DNA of 18,100 nucleotides from Prevotella sp. UBA6447 (GTDB lineage: Bacteria > Bacteroidota > Bacteroidia > Bacteroidales > Bacteroidaceae), in contig DJOD01000014.1 in assembly GCA_002437115.1 (NCBI GenBank), positions 1-18,100 on the forward strand, in the 5' to 3' direction. The first letter of the stretch is position 1. Each line of letters opens with the position of its first letter. The notes under the pieces are model-generated. The model saw nothing but the letters and a program-made list of their open reading frames with translations, was not told where the DNA came from and made no database searches. This document shows, one piece after another, positions 1 to 6,948 of the stretch. A program made the position numbers and the translations under genes.

Positions 1-48
1 AAGGAAAAGAGAAAAATTATTGCCCTTGAATGAACAACACATAAAGTT

Positions 49-206
49 CTATTCACCCAGCATCCGCCTCATCGCCGCCATCATGCGAAATGGCTTAGCT
101 CTTGCTTACCGAAATTGCTCAATATCTTGATAGGGCTGACAAGTTGTTCCTGTGCCACTCGGCGTGCCGTCTCGTCCTTCTTCAAATTCGGACTGACATA
201 CCCGTA
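49..206 (-). pseudogene. Unidentified gene remnant (C-terminal fragment)
   Basis: On the minus strand a 41-codon open frame (206 to 84) encodes a basic, helix-like peptide containing 'LKKDETARRVAQEQLVSPIK' and 'GKQELSHFA'. It has a stop on its 5' side (207-209) and ends at a TGA (81-83). Directly after that stop a neighbouring frame continues as 'MMAAMRRMLGE' to a TAG at 49-51, as if one frameshift had split a gene tail. No start codon or domain was recognised. Amino-acid composition looks protein-like, but this is a judgement by eye. It could be chance. The rest of 210-546 shows no convincing gene on either strand; a TACTTTTG box at 274-281 on the plus strand matches the Bacteroidota -7 consensus but has no gene behind it. 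Confidence 0.3.
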
Positions 207-546
207 TTAATTTAGGCTCTTCCGGAATTTGGAGTGATGGCATATGAAAGATTATACATGCCGTTTTAGCTTTTACTTTTGCAAGTCCCTTAGTACAAGT
301 CCTTTGCGTGTTTCTTAGCTGTCACAAATGACATTGTTCTTATATTGTATGCAAATTAAGACTTTTGAGTTCTCGTTATCATGAATATGAGGATATTATA
401 GAAGCGTACTGTTCTCTAAATAATTGATTTCCAAGAACTATACATTATCACTCCATATGTCGGATGCGCCCGAATTTCACTAATAACTCGAATTATGCGG
501 CGGAGGCACATGGACCAAAGGATGCGACGTCACGGATGGAAATTAG

Positions 547-650
547 GCTCACGCTGCTGTGATTTTTTGCACACGGATCTCACAGATCTCACGGAGGCTA
601 ACAGGGAAGGAATCGGGCCGCGTTCGGCGGCGGCGAATCTCACGGATGCA
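547..650. repeat. Direct repeat, copy A (left of toxin-antitoxin remnant)
   Basis: This ~100-bp stretch (GGCTCACGCTG..., then ACACGGATCTCAC..., CACGGAGGCTAAC, GGGCCGCGTTCGGCG, CGGATGC) is repeated at 1478-1580 in the same orientation. By eye roughly 80-85% of positions match, with a few short indels. Inside it there is a loose 9-10 bp periodicity (CACGGATCT / CACAGATCT / CACGGAGGCT). The two copies bracket the 813-1353 toxin-antitoxin remnant. No reading frame is conserved between the copies, so it looks like a non-coding intergenic repeat. Short open frames that cross it are considered chance. Confidence 0.65.
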
Positions 651-812
651 AGCGAATGGGAAGGATTGGACCGCATGAGGCGGCAGTTTTGTTCGAACAC
701 GAGATTTGTCGGAGACCCACTGACCTAAGGGAAGTAATGAAGCGAATGACTCCCGAAGGTGCATTGGGCGCCTGGATGGTGGGTGATGGGGCGTGCGAAA
801 ATTATTGGATGG

Positions 813-1100
813 TCATTTTTTCGGCCTTTTCCAAACAGTTCGGAATGTGAGCCTATTTCGAACGAGTTCCACCACATTGCAGTTTTTGTCAAGCCATATC
901 AGAAGGCTGTCGTTTTCGACATGACATTCCATAAACCCGGCCCAATCGCCCTTCAAGGAATGAGGGTCATACTGTTCGGGGATTTCATGTCCGTCGGCTA
1001 ACAATCTGACTAAGCTAAGAAGGGTCGCCACAAAGGGCTTGTTGTTTTTGAAACGCTTGAAGTCTTTCTTTAACTGGGTGGTCTTTCTTACTTCCTTCAT
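813..1100 (-). pseudogene. YafQ-family mRNA-interferase toxin, frameshifted before the catalytic C-terminus
   Basis: YafQ toxins are RelE-fold ribosome-dependent mRNA endonucleases of type II toxin-antitoxin pairs. From the ATG at 1100 the product keeps the family pattern: 'KTTQLKKDFKRF' at the start, then His47 (DPH), His60 (ECHVEND) and Asp64, matching E. coli YafQ His50, His63 and Asp67. After 'VVELVR' (residue 81) the frame runs into an unrelated 14-residue tail. The next frame instead reads 'IGSHSELFGKGRK', the expected YafQ end with the catalytic His and Phe (His87/Phe91 in E. coli). One extra base in the TTT run at 856-858 explains the shift. The start at 1100 is preferred over 1136 because it lies 4 nt after the antitoxin stop and fits the family N-terminus. 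As read, the protein should lack activity; an assembly indel cannot be excluded. Confidence 0.72.
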
Positions 1101-1104
1101 GAGG

Positions 1105-1353
1105 TCAGTCGTCCATTGAAGCCATGAAATGCTCAAGGCTGTCCGTTCTCACGACTCCTGCATCTTTGCCAGTCGATGCTTCTTTCATGGCATCCAATGT
1201 CGTGGCATTGGGAGTGACGTCCATCGTGACGTTGGCACTGGAAGACGTGGCGTTGATAATTTTGACTCCTTTCATGAGTGAAAGAACATGTTTCAGTTGC
1301 TCCATCAGTTAGGGGCTTTCTACTTTTAATGTCAACGTGTTGTCCATGGTCAT
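1105..1353 (-). pseudogene. RelB/DinJ-like antitoxin with in-frame nonsense codon
   Basis: This sits immediately upstream of the YafQ-like toxin, 4 nt from its ATG, the usual antitoxin-toxin order. The frame from the ATG at 1353 reads 'MTMDNTLTLKVESP', then TAA (1309-1311), then Leu and 'MEQLKHVLSLMKGVK...' to the stop at 1105. The C-terminal 'NATTLDAMKEASTGKDAGVV' and 'DSLEHFMASMDD' resemble Bacteroidota antitoxins partnered with YafQ. The TAA replaces one codon in an otherwise continuous frame, and an ATG follows it three bases later (TAACTGATG). Restart there would give a 66-residue product (1305-1105) lacking the N-terminal beta-strand that in RelB/DinJ-type proteins usually serves dimerisation and DNA binding. 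Family assignment is from motif memory. Pseudogene status is likely, but a stop-restart product is possible. Confidence 0.65.
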
Positions 1354-1477
1354 CGGTGCTTTATTTCCATTCGACAAAGATAATAGTTTCTGAGGTAATG
1401 GCCAAACTTTTTCTTCAATTGATAAAGTATTTTTGTACGACAAGCAGAATACGCCTTTGGTTGGCCGATAGCCAACG

Positions 1478-1580
1478 GCTCACGCTGATTGTTTTTTTCG
1501 CACACGGACCTCACCAATCTCACGGAGGCTAACTGGGAAGGAACTGGGCCGCGTTCGGCGACTGATTTTTCGGATGCTAA
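1478..1580. repeat. Direct repeat, copy B (right of toxin-antitoxin remnant)
   Basis: This is the second copy of the ~100-bp repeat at 547-650, in the same orientation. It shares GGCTCACGCTG, CGCACACGGA-CTCAC, ATCTCACGGAGGCTAAC, GGGAAGGAA and GGGCCGCGTTCGGCG, then diverges around CGGATGC. It separates the toxin-antitoxin remnant from the 3' end of the NusG-like gene at 1611. A role in recombination or insertion of the 830-bp segment between the copies is an inference. Confidence 0.65.
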
Positions 1581-1610
1581 CTGGTGGGAGGAGGGATAGA
1601 AGGACTCTGT

Positions 1611-2669
1611 TTAGAACAGATAGGCATAATCCATCATCAATTCCTCATGCTGGGTTTGGTATCTGGCCTTGGTGTCATTTTCCAATGACGGATTGTCGAG
1701 TATGCGATCCAGCTCTTGGAGAATCTTGACGCCCATATTCATGATAGGGTCGAGCTTTTCCTTGAACTGTTCTACGAAAGGTGCGTAGTAGTAACCTATC
1801 TCCTTGATGATAAAGGTATAGGTGCACCATGCCTGATGGATATCCATGCGTTTTTGTGCCATTTCTGCCAGCACGTATTCTCGCAGGTAGTCGATGTTCT
1901 CGGCTTGGGCGGCTATCTCAGTGGCTGTTTTTACAGGATGGAAGTAACGGTCGATCAAGGCTTCGCGCTCCTGCAAGTTGCGGTGGTAGAATGGCTGGGT
2001 GTCTTCTTTCGATGACACTTCCGACTCCACCTCCTCGAAATGCTCGGCATGGACACCAGAAAAAGCTACGCTCATGCCGCCCACGTCCATCACGAGGCGT
2101 CGGTCCCGGTCAATGCGGATGACGTAGCCTTCCAATCCAGCCAGTTCTCCCGTGGTAATGCGGAGCAGGATGCGGTTGCGCGCATAATAGTGGAAGGGTT
2201 TGAGCAAGAAACGGATACGCTCTGGTTCTTTCTCGTTGACACGCATGAAGGGGCGCATCTGCGAGTCCTCGATTATAGCCACTCGGCCTGTGCTACAGTT
2301 CTTGCACAGGTGGGCGTTTGGGAATTTCTTGTTGAGATAGGCTTGTATCTCTTTGGGATAACCTTGGAAGAAGACCAGACCGCTGACGGTCGGCACTTCC
2401 TGATGCTGCACCCTATGTTTGCCCTGTTTCTTGAAATACCGTATGGTTTTATGCACAAAGTAGGTTCTCCCGTCTATAATCAGCTGTTCCTCCATACTCT
2501 TCACTTTGCAGTGATGCACAAAGAGATACGACCATGTGGTTCCGTCCGATTGTCGACGCTTCTTTACCTCTGAACCAGTCTTTACGTCTGGCTCAGTAAC
2601 GTAGTTGCCCTTTGGAGAAACAAGTTTCTCGTCGGCTGCAGAAAAAGAACCCGTACCATCCGGTTTCAT
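1611..2669 (-). CDS. UpxY-like NusG-family transcription antiterminator
   Basis: The 352-residue protein resembles the specialised NusG paralogues of Bacteroidota (UpxY group), which bind RNA polymerase at the leader of long surface-polysaccharide operons and prevent early termination. The NGN-like domain spans about residues 46-160, from 'TTWSYLFVHHCKVKSMEEQL' through 'VSGLVFFQGY' and 'DSQMRPFMRVNEKEPERIRF'. A KOW-like segment follows at 168-205 ('LLRITTGELAGLEGYVIRI'). Residues 220-352 form a charged, mainly helical extension, so the protein is well above the ~180-residue size of typical UpxY/NusG; residues 1-45 look disordered. It has its own promoter and a ~175-nt leader. No polysaccharide operon follows within the window: downstream lies only the broken toxin-antitoxin pair, so it looks like an orphan or acts elsewhere. 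The family is fairly sure, the target unknown. Confidence 0.75.
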   Translation of the reverse strand: MKPDGTGSFSAADEKLVSPKGNYVTEPDVKTGSEVKKRRQSDGTTWSYLFVHHCKVKSMEEQLIIDGRTYFVHKTIRYFKKQGKHRVQHQEVPTVSGLVFFQGYPKEIQAYLNKKFPNAHLCKNCSTGRVAIIEDSQMRPFMRVNEKEPERIRFLLKPFHYYARNRILLRITTGELAGLEGYVIRIDRDRRLVMDVGGMSVAFSGVHAEHFEEVESEVSSKEDTQPFYHRNLQEREALIDRYFHPVKTATEIAAQAENIDYLREYVLAEMAQKRMDIHQAWCTYTFIIKEIGYYYAPFVEQFKEKLDPIMNMGVKILQELDRILDNPSLENDTKARYQTQHEELMMDYAYLF

Positions 2670-2699
2670 AAATTCTCTTTCTACTTTATGTCCTCAGCT

Positions 2700-2720
2700 G
2701 CAACCATACATGATGGTTGC
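2700..2720 (-). promoter_or_regulatory. Perfect hairpin in the leader of the UpxY-like gene
   Basis: GCAACCAT (2700-2707) and ATGGTTGC (2713-2720) form a perfect 8-bp stem around the 5-nt loop ACATG. It lies about 30 nt before the start codon of the NusG-like gene, in its untranslated leader. UpxY/RfaH-type factors are known to be recruited at leader sequences, so this may be an autoregulatory or recruitment element. That function is an inference; the hairpin itself is directly visible. Confidence 0.45.
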
Positions 2721-2852
2721 GAAAGCCTGGTCAATTCGTCTTTGTTGTGCATCATCGTATCCCTATATTTGAGTACTGGCATTGCCGCCCTGCACGTGTA
2801 TTATTATTTTACAAACGTCACGCTTTCTTCTGATGAAACCGTAATTATGGTG

Positions 2853-2860
2853 CAAATATA
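2853..2860 (-). promoter_or_regulatory. Bacteroidota -7 box upstream of UpxY-like gene
   Basis: The minus strand reads TATATTTG, an exact match to TAnnTTTG. Transcription would begin near 2846, giving a leader of roughly 175 nt before the ATG at 2669. A clear -33 TTTG was not found at ideal spacing. Short plus-strand open frames between 2688 and 3157 have no protein-like features and are judged chance; 2870-3200 is AT-rich and otherwise empty. Confidence 0.5.
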
Positions 2861-3204
2861 CGGATTAACTTTAAATTTTGTATCAAATTTTATCATTTTC
2901 TATCTATGGTTTCAGGAAAATTCCTCAAATGTTTAGCAAATCTGACTCAGATGATTTTTCCACGTAGCAGATTTACACTTATTTCGACACATTTCACACT
3001 ATCATTTCGGGGGCGCAAACGTGACTATTTTATTACAACTCTTTCGAGATCTTTTGATAAAAACCTCACGCTCGGCAATCTGAAAACAAGTTTTCTTTGC
3101 ACTCGCTTAATCAGTTTTTCTTATTATCCGCTCGTTGGCTTTGCTACCCAAACTTGAAACAGGACAAATATGATCAGTTTCAAGGCGGAATTGCAAAATG
3201 GCTA

Positions 3205-3261
3205 TAAAAAAGAGAGTTTTCTGATTAGTCTTAACTTTTAGACCTAATCAGAAAACTCTCT
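3205..3261 (-). terminator. Strong stem-loop terminator, minus strand
   Basis: AGAGAGTTTTCTGATTAG (3211-3228) pairs perfectly with 3244-3261 in an 18-bp stem with a 15-nt loop. Read on the minus strand the stem is followed by a T run (3211 down to 3206). It lies just behind the stop codon of the minus-strand gene remnant at 3287, fitting a rho-independent terminator of that former gene. On the plus strand no T run follows, so it is probably one-directional. Confidence 0.65.
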
Positions 3262-3286
3262 AATAAAATATGTATTGTCAACTTTT

Positions 3287-3558
3287 TTAAATTGTAGCTA
3301 TAGTATTCTCTGACAATACAGAATCGACTACATTCTTGATGAAAAAGCAGAATTCAGGCAATCTGTTGTCTTCATCACGGGACATGATGTTTGTGAAAAT
3401 CTTTCGGTTTACACCTTAATATATTTATCATCGGCATGGCGGAAAAACAGCAATAGTTCTGTTTGCCTTCTCCTACGTATAGAGGCTATCATGCGTTTTT
3501 GGTCGCCTTGCGGCAACCCTGCAGTATAAGTGTCCACAATCTCATCAACGATGTAAAA
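3287..3558 (-). pseudogene. Unidentified gene tail, frameshifted and without start
   Basis: Two adjoining minus-strand frames look like one broken protein. The first (3558-3409, stop TAA) reads 'IVDEIVDTYTAGLPQGDQKR' then 'MIASIRRRRQTELLLFFRHA' and ends 'DDKYIKV'. A second, opening just before that stop, reads 'VNRKIFTNIMSRDEDNRLPE' then 'FCFFIKNVVDSVLSENTIAT' and stops at 3287-3289. Joining them needs one frameshift near 3410-3420. An internal ATG at 3385 would give a 32-residue peptide. The strong hairpin terminator directly behind the stop supports this being a real gene end. I do not recognise the family. Upstream on the same strand (3559-3660) the frame is closed, so the 5' part appears deleted. 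Confidence 0.45.
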
Positions 3559-3663
3559 TCACCGTGGGTTGGGTGAACACCACCGAAACCACTTTCTTGC
3601 CACTTGTTACAGGCAAAAACGGTATTTTTGTTCCAATCCTTCCTAATTTTGGAGTTATAGTTG

Positions 3664-3671
3664 TACCTTTG
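3664..3671 (+). promoter_or_regulatory. Promoter -7 box for the fRMsr/protease unit
   Basis: TACCTTTG matches the Bacteroidota -7 consensus TAnnTTTG exactly. A start site near 3678 would leave about 45 nt before the ATG at 3723. A TTTTG lies at 3647-3651, closer than the usual -33 spacing, so the upstream element is uncertain. Confidence 0.55.
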
Positions 3672-3751
3672 CAACGATAAACCACAGCAGGCATTTCAAC
3701 AACCCATCCACCCCCACAACCCATGGACAACAAAAAAAGACATACGAAAGT

Positions 3752-4180
3752 ATGCTTGCTCAAGCACAAGCCCTCGTGGAGGGCATTGACAACCCCACGG
3801 GCGCTTTGGCTAACCTTTGCGCCTTGTTAAAAGAGACCTTTCCCCATTACTTCTGGATAGGCTTCTACCTTGTGGGAGACAACAAGTTATACCTTGGCCC
3901 TTTCCAAGGTCCAGTGGCCTGTTACGCCATTGCCAAGGGGCACGGCGTATGCGGCACGGCATGGGAACGGGGGCAAACACTTGTCGTGCCCGACGTGGAT
4001 CAGTTCCCAGGGCATATCGCCTGTTCCTCCCGCTCGCGTTCAGAAATCGTGGTGCCTGTGATAAAAGAGAGCAAGGTGGCAGCGGTCATTGACGCTGACA
4101 GCGAACAACTGGCAGCCATCGATACCATTGACCAGCAAGGCTTAGAACAGCTGGCTCGTCTCTGCGTGCCCTTTGTGTGA
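3752..4180 (+). CDS. msrC: Free methionine-(R)-sulfoxide reductase (GAF domain); start in question
   Basis: This GAF-domain enzyme reduces free L-methionine-(R)-sulfoxide in the cytoplasm, using Cys residues recycled by thioredoxin. Residues Cys57 (VAC), Cys67 (GVCGTA) and Cys91 (HIAC) have the same 10/24 spacing as the three redox Cys of the E. coli and yeast enzymes. Other family marks are 'FWIGFYLV', 'LGPFQGPVAC', 'VVPDVDQFPGHIACSSRSRS' and 'SEIVVPV'. The open frame starts at ATG 3752, but the in-frame codons before it spell 'KKTYES', which resembles the usual N-terminal helix. A better ATG at 3723 is out of frame because the run at 3732-3738 has seven A; eight would join 'MDNKKKTYES' to this frame. 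Either the short form is made, slippage occurs, or the sequence has an indel. The lipoprotein protease starts 42 bp downstream, a likely operon. Confidence 0.85.
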   Translation: MLAQAQALVEGIDNPTGALANLCALLKETFPHYFWIGFYLVGDNKLYLGPFQGPVACYAIAKGHGVCGTAWERGQTLVVPDVDQFPGHIACSSRSRSEIVVPVIKESKVAAVIDADSEQLAAIDTIDQQGLEQLARLCVPFV

Positions 4181-4222
4181 CCAGCCACACGCCACGACCA
4201 ACAACACCATACCGTAAGCCAC

Positions 4223-5338
4223 ATGAAAAAAGTTATTCTCCTCCTGCTGTCGCTCCTCACCCTTGCGAGTTGCAGCGAACGCACTCCACAAGAGTTGTTC
4301 GACCAATCGAAGTCGGGCGTAGTGCTCATCCTTAACGAGTATTACTATGAGATGCAATTGCCAAACGGCAACACACTGTATTTCACGGGAATAGTCGAAG
4401 ACGGCAGCCTGGAAAACCTCACCACTGAAGTGAGTGAAATCAAAAGCCATCGACAGGTGTTGAGCGGCACGGGCTTCTTCATCGACGAGCAAGGCACCAT
4501 CATGACCAACCGTCACGTGGCACAGCCGACCATTGACAAGACAGCGGTGAAAGAGAGCTACAACAGCCTCGTGGCTTCCATCAAGGCTTACTATGCAGCA
4601 CAAATGGAAGAGCTGAACCGAGAATACCAAAACCTGTCCATGGAGAAGAGCAGCTGTTATAGCTTCGACTATGACGGCACACCCTACGAAGACACAGAGA
4701 AGATGCAAGACATCAACAACCAGCAAAGCCAACTGGAAGAACAATACAACAGCTTGCGCGACGAGCGTGAGTCGCTCGACGACCACGTGTCGCTCGACGA
4801 GCTGAAAATATCTGTCGTCTGCGAACTTGGCATTGCCTACAACAACACCTATGTCAACTCCGACAAGGATATTCTCGACAAGAACCCCTGCGTCGTGACG
4901 AAGGTGTCTGACAAGGAAGACACCGACTTGGCACTCCTCCAACTGAAAGACAAGAAAACACCCGACGGCGCGTATGTGTTTGACACCAACGGCAAGGGGC
5001 AAGAGAGCCTGGTCGACAAGGTAGCTGGACTGTTCTCGTCGCACAACGAGGACATCCTGCAAATAGACCAGCAATTGTACATGATCGGGTACAATGCTGG
5101 TCCTACGCTGGCCACCACCAAACAAGGCATACAGGTGCAGATGACCAGCGGCAAGGTGACCCAGCTGCCCGATGGTGACCGGCTGCTCTACAGCATCCCC
5201 ACAGTGCAGGGATCGAGCGGCAGCCCAGTCATCGACAGCAAAGGGCGCTTGGTGGCCGTCAACTTCGCGAAGCTCGCCGTGAGTGACAACTTCAATTTCG
5301 GAATTCCCCTCACAAAGGTGCAGGCTTTCCTCAAATAG
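4223..5338 (+). CDS. Trypsin-like serine protease, lipoprotein, with helical insert
   Basis: A 371-residue lipoprotein of the trypsin/HtrA-like fold, expected in the periplasm and membrane-anchored. The signal is 'MKKVILLLLSLLTLAS' with a lipobox ending at Cys17. The catalytic triad is visible: His98 ('TNRHVA'), Asp235 ('DTDLALLQL') and Ser332 in 'GSSGSPV'. Between His and Asp an unusual segment (about 105-190) is rich in Glu, Gln and Tyr and looks like a coiled-coil insert ('IKAYYAAQMEELNREYQNL'). No PDZ domain follows, unlike DegP/DegS. The gene lies 42 bp after the methionine-sulfoxide reductase gene on the same strand, suggesting a small stress-related unit, although the link is inferred. 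It ends only 10 bp from the convergent GH30 gene, with no obvious terminator hairpin between them. A 406-codon antisense frame over this gene is a shadow. Confidence 0.85.
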   Translation: MKKVILLLLSLLTLASCSERTPQELFDQSKSGVVLILNEYYYEMQLPNGNTLYFTGIVEDGSLENLTTEVSEIKSHRQVLSGTGFFIDEQGTIMTNRHVAQPTIDKTAVKESYNSLVASIKAYYAAQMEELNREYQNLSMEKSSCYSFDYDGTPYEDTEKMQDINNQQSQLEEQYNSLRDERESLDDHVSLDELKISVVCELGIAYNNTYVNSDKDILDKNPCVVTKVSDKEDTDLALLQLKDKKTPDGAYVFDTNGKGQESLVDKVAGLFSSHNEDILQIDQQLYMIGYNAGPTLATTKQGIQVQMTSGKVTQLPDGDRLLYSIPTVQGSSGSPVIDSKGRLVAVNFAKLAVSDNFNFGIPLTKVQAFLK

Positions 5339-5348
5339 CCCACACCGC

Positions 5349-6851
5349 CTACCCCACCACAAAGGTACAGAACGAGTGAGGCGCGGCCTTGGCGTTCAGG
5401 TATTTCTTTTCTATCCTCACCGAGAGCAAGGCGGGCTTATCTGTGAAGTTGCCCATGGTGACAATATAGCGGCCAGCTTTGTCGCGAAACACCACCAGGG
5501 GCGTCTGGCTGTAGTCACGCCCCGCATAAGCGAGCATCTCCGTGCCAGCGTCCACGAAATGGCTGAAATGCTTGTAAGCATAATATTCAGCCGTGTAGCG
5601 CGGCTTGCGTGTCTTGCTGTCTACCTGCACCAGCGCGTTCTGCGCCCATCCCCAAGGCGAGATGCCATTGTCCTTGAGGATGAAGTTCCAGTTGTAATAC
5701 TCATCGCAGCCATTGCCTAAGTTATCCGACAAAAGGAAAAAGGTGTGCTCGCCAGCCTTCCAGTCCATAGATCCGTTGCCACACTCGCTCTCACTCACCA
5801 TGAAACGCAGGTTGGGATAACGCCGGCGCATCTGCGGCAAGTTGTTTCGACATTCCCACTGGGTGCCGATACCCTTGACATGGGCTTGCAACTTCTTGTC
5901 GTCAAGGATTTTCTCCACATAGTCGAGTCGGTTGGTGTTGAAGGTGCCTATCCAAAGTTCCACCTCTGGATGCTTCTTGGCCAACGTTGGGGCGAGGTAT
6001 TCGTTGTTGAAGCGCAGCGTGCCCTCCGCCGTCCAGGCACACCCAGGATACGGCGTGTAAGAATAGGCCTCATTCTGGTACATCACCTTTGTTATCGGCA
6101 ACCCTTCTTCCTTATAAAGTTCTATGAAGCGGCAGAACATGTCTGCATAACATTGCAGGTATCGCGGGTCTTGGATGAAATAGTCTTGCGAGGCGAGGCG
6201 ACGAGGAAACACACCGTTGCGGTCGCCCAGGAGCTTCATCTCGTCAGCATCAATTTTCCGCCCATCGTCCATGTAAAGCAGGTACGCCTGTCTCTCGTCC
6301 ATCTTGTTGTACTTACTTGGCGAGACGGGATAGTCGTTGTTGATTTTCATCCATGTTGGCGGTGACCAAGGGCTCATGAAGAGTTGCATGTCGGGTCGGT
6401 ACTTTTGCGCGGCGCGCGCCAGGGGGATGATGTTGCGTTTGTCGTGCTCGATGTTGAAGTACCTCAAGGCAAAGTCGCCCGCCACGTCATCGCAACTATA
6501 CCAAGCCCGCGCGTAGTCGTTGGCGTTCATTGACACGCGTCCTCGCGTGAACCTCAAATCGCCATCGGGCGCAAACAGGTGGCGCATGAGCTCATCTTGC
6601 TCCTTGCGGGTAAGCATGTTGAAGGCATCCCAGTCGAGCTCGTTGAACGTGGTACCGAAGGCCACAAAGGCAGTGCCACGACTGGCAGCGTCAACCTCCG
6701 CAACGAGCTTGCCATTGGCCTTAGCGGCCAGCGTAGCCTTGCCTTCGACCCAGGCAGCCGTCTCGGTGGTGGTGTACTTCATCACTTTTTGGGCCTCAGC
6801 AAACGACGGGGCCAGCAAGAAGGCCACCACGGCCATCAAAATTTTATTCAT
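5349..6851 (-). CDS. Glycoside hydrolase family 30, secreted
   Basis: The product is a retaining beta-glycosidase of clan GH-A. From the ATG at 6851 it has 500 residues with signal peptide 'MNKILMAVVAFLLAPSFAEA'; the longer frame to 6908 adds 19 unlikely residues before it. Family marks include 'FGTTFNELDWDAF', 'FTRGRVSMNANDYA', 'MSPWSPPTWMK', the acid/base Glu261 in 'VMYQNEAY' and the likely nucleophile Glu354 in 'FMVSESECGNG'. The C-terminal beta domain ends at 'HSFCTFVVG'. GH30 includes beta-glucosidases, beta-1,6-glucanases, xylosidases and glucuronoxylanases; I cannot fix the subfamily by eye. Proximity to GH115 favours a role on glucuronoxylan or a similar glycan. It is the last gene of the minus-strand carbohydrate block, and no promoter was evident in the 97 bp ahead of it. 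Confidence 0.85.
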   Translation of the reverse strand: MNKILMAVVAFLLAPSFAEAQKVMKYTTTETAAWVEGKATLAAKANGKLVAEVDAASRGTAFVAFGTTFNELDWDAFNMLTRKEQDELMRHLFAPDGDLRFTRGRVSMNANDYARAWYSCDDVAGDFALRYFNIEHDKRNIIPLARAAQKYRPDMQLFMSPWSPPTWMKINNDYPVSPSKYNKMDERQAYLLYMDDGRKIDADEMKLLGDRNGVFPRRLASQDYFIQDPRYLQCYADMFCRFIELYKEEGLPITKVMYQNEAYSYTPYPGCAWTAEGTLRFNNEYLAPTLAKKHPEVELWIGTFNTNRLDYVEKILDDKKLQAHVKGIGTQWECRNNLPQMRRRYPNLRFMVSESECGNGSMDWKAGEHTFFLLSDNLGNGCDEYYNWNFILKDNGISPWGWAQNALVQVDSKTRKPRYTAEYYAYKHFSHFVDAGTEMLAYAGRDYSQTPLVVFRDKAGRYIVTMGNFTDKPALLSVRIEKKYLNAKAAPHSFCTFVVG

Positions 6852-6948
6852 ACTTCTCATTTCATGATTAAGTTTTTTGTTATCTATGCGACAGCATGGA
6901 AGCCGCATAAAGCCACCATGGTGCCGTTCTTGCCATGCGCGATTGGCA

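Noticed and set aside
495..1001. Overlapping plus-strand short frames in the repeat region
   Set aside because: They run through the direct repeat and antisense to the toxin remnant, and the repeat copies do not preserve a frame.
1606..1620. Small hairpin TCTGTT-TAG-AACAGA across the stop of the UpxY-like gene
   Set aside because: Only 6 bp, overlaps the stop codon and has no T run, so a terminator call is not supported.
2940..2952. Palindrome ATCTGA-C-TCAGAT
   Set aside because: A short lone palindrome in AT-rich DNA far from a start codon; no support for function.
2688..3157. Two plus-strand open frames of 82-83 codons
   Set aside because: They overlap the promoter and leader of the UpxY-like gene, have no recognisable motif, and lie in AT-rich DNA where such frames arise by chance.
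4142..5362. 406-codon minus-strand open frame opposite the protease gene
   Set aside because: The plus-strand gene has a lipobox and a full catalytic triad; the antisense product is Val/His/Leu-rich without domains and is a codon-bias shadow.
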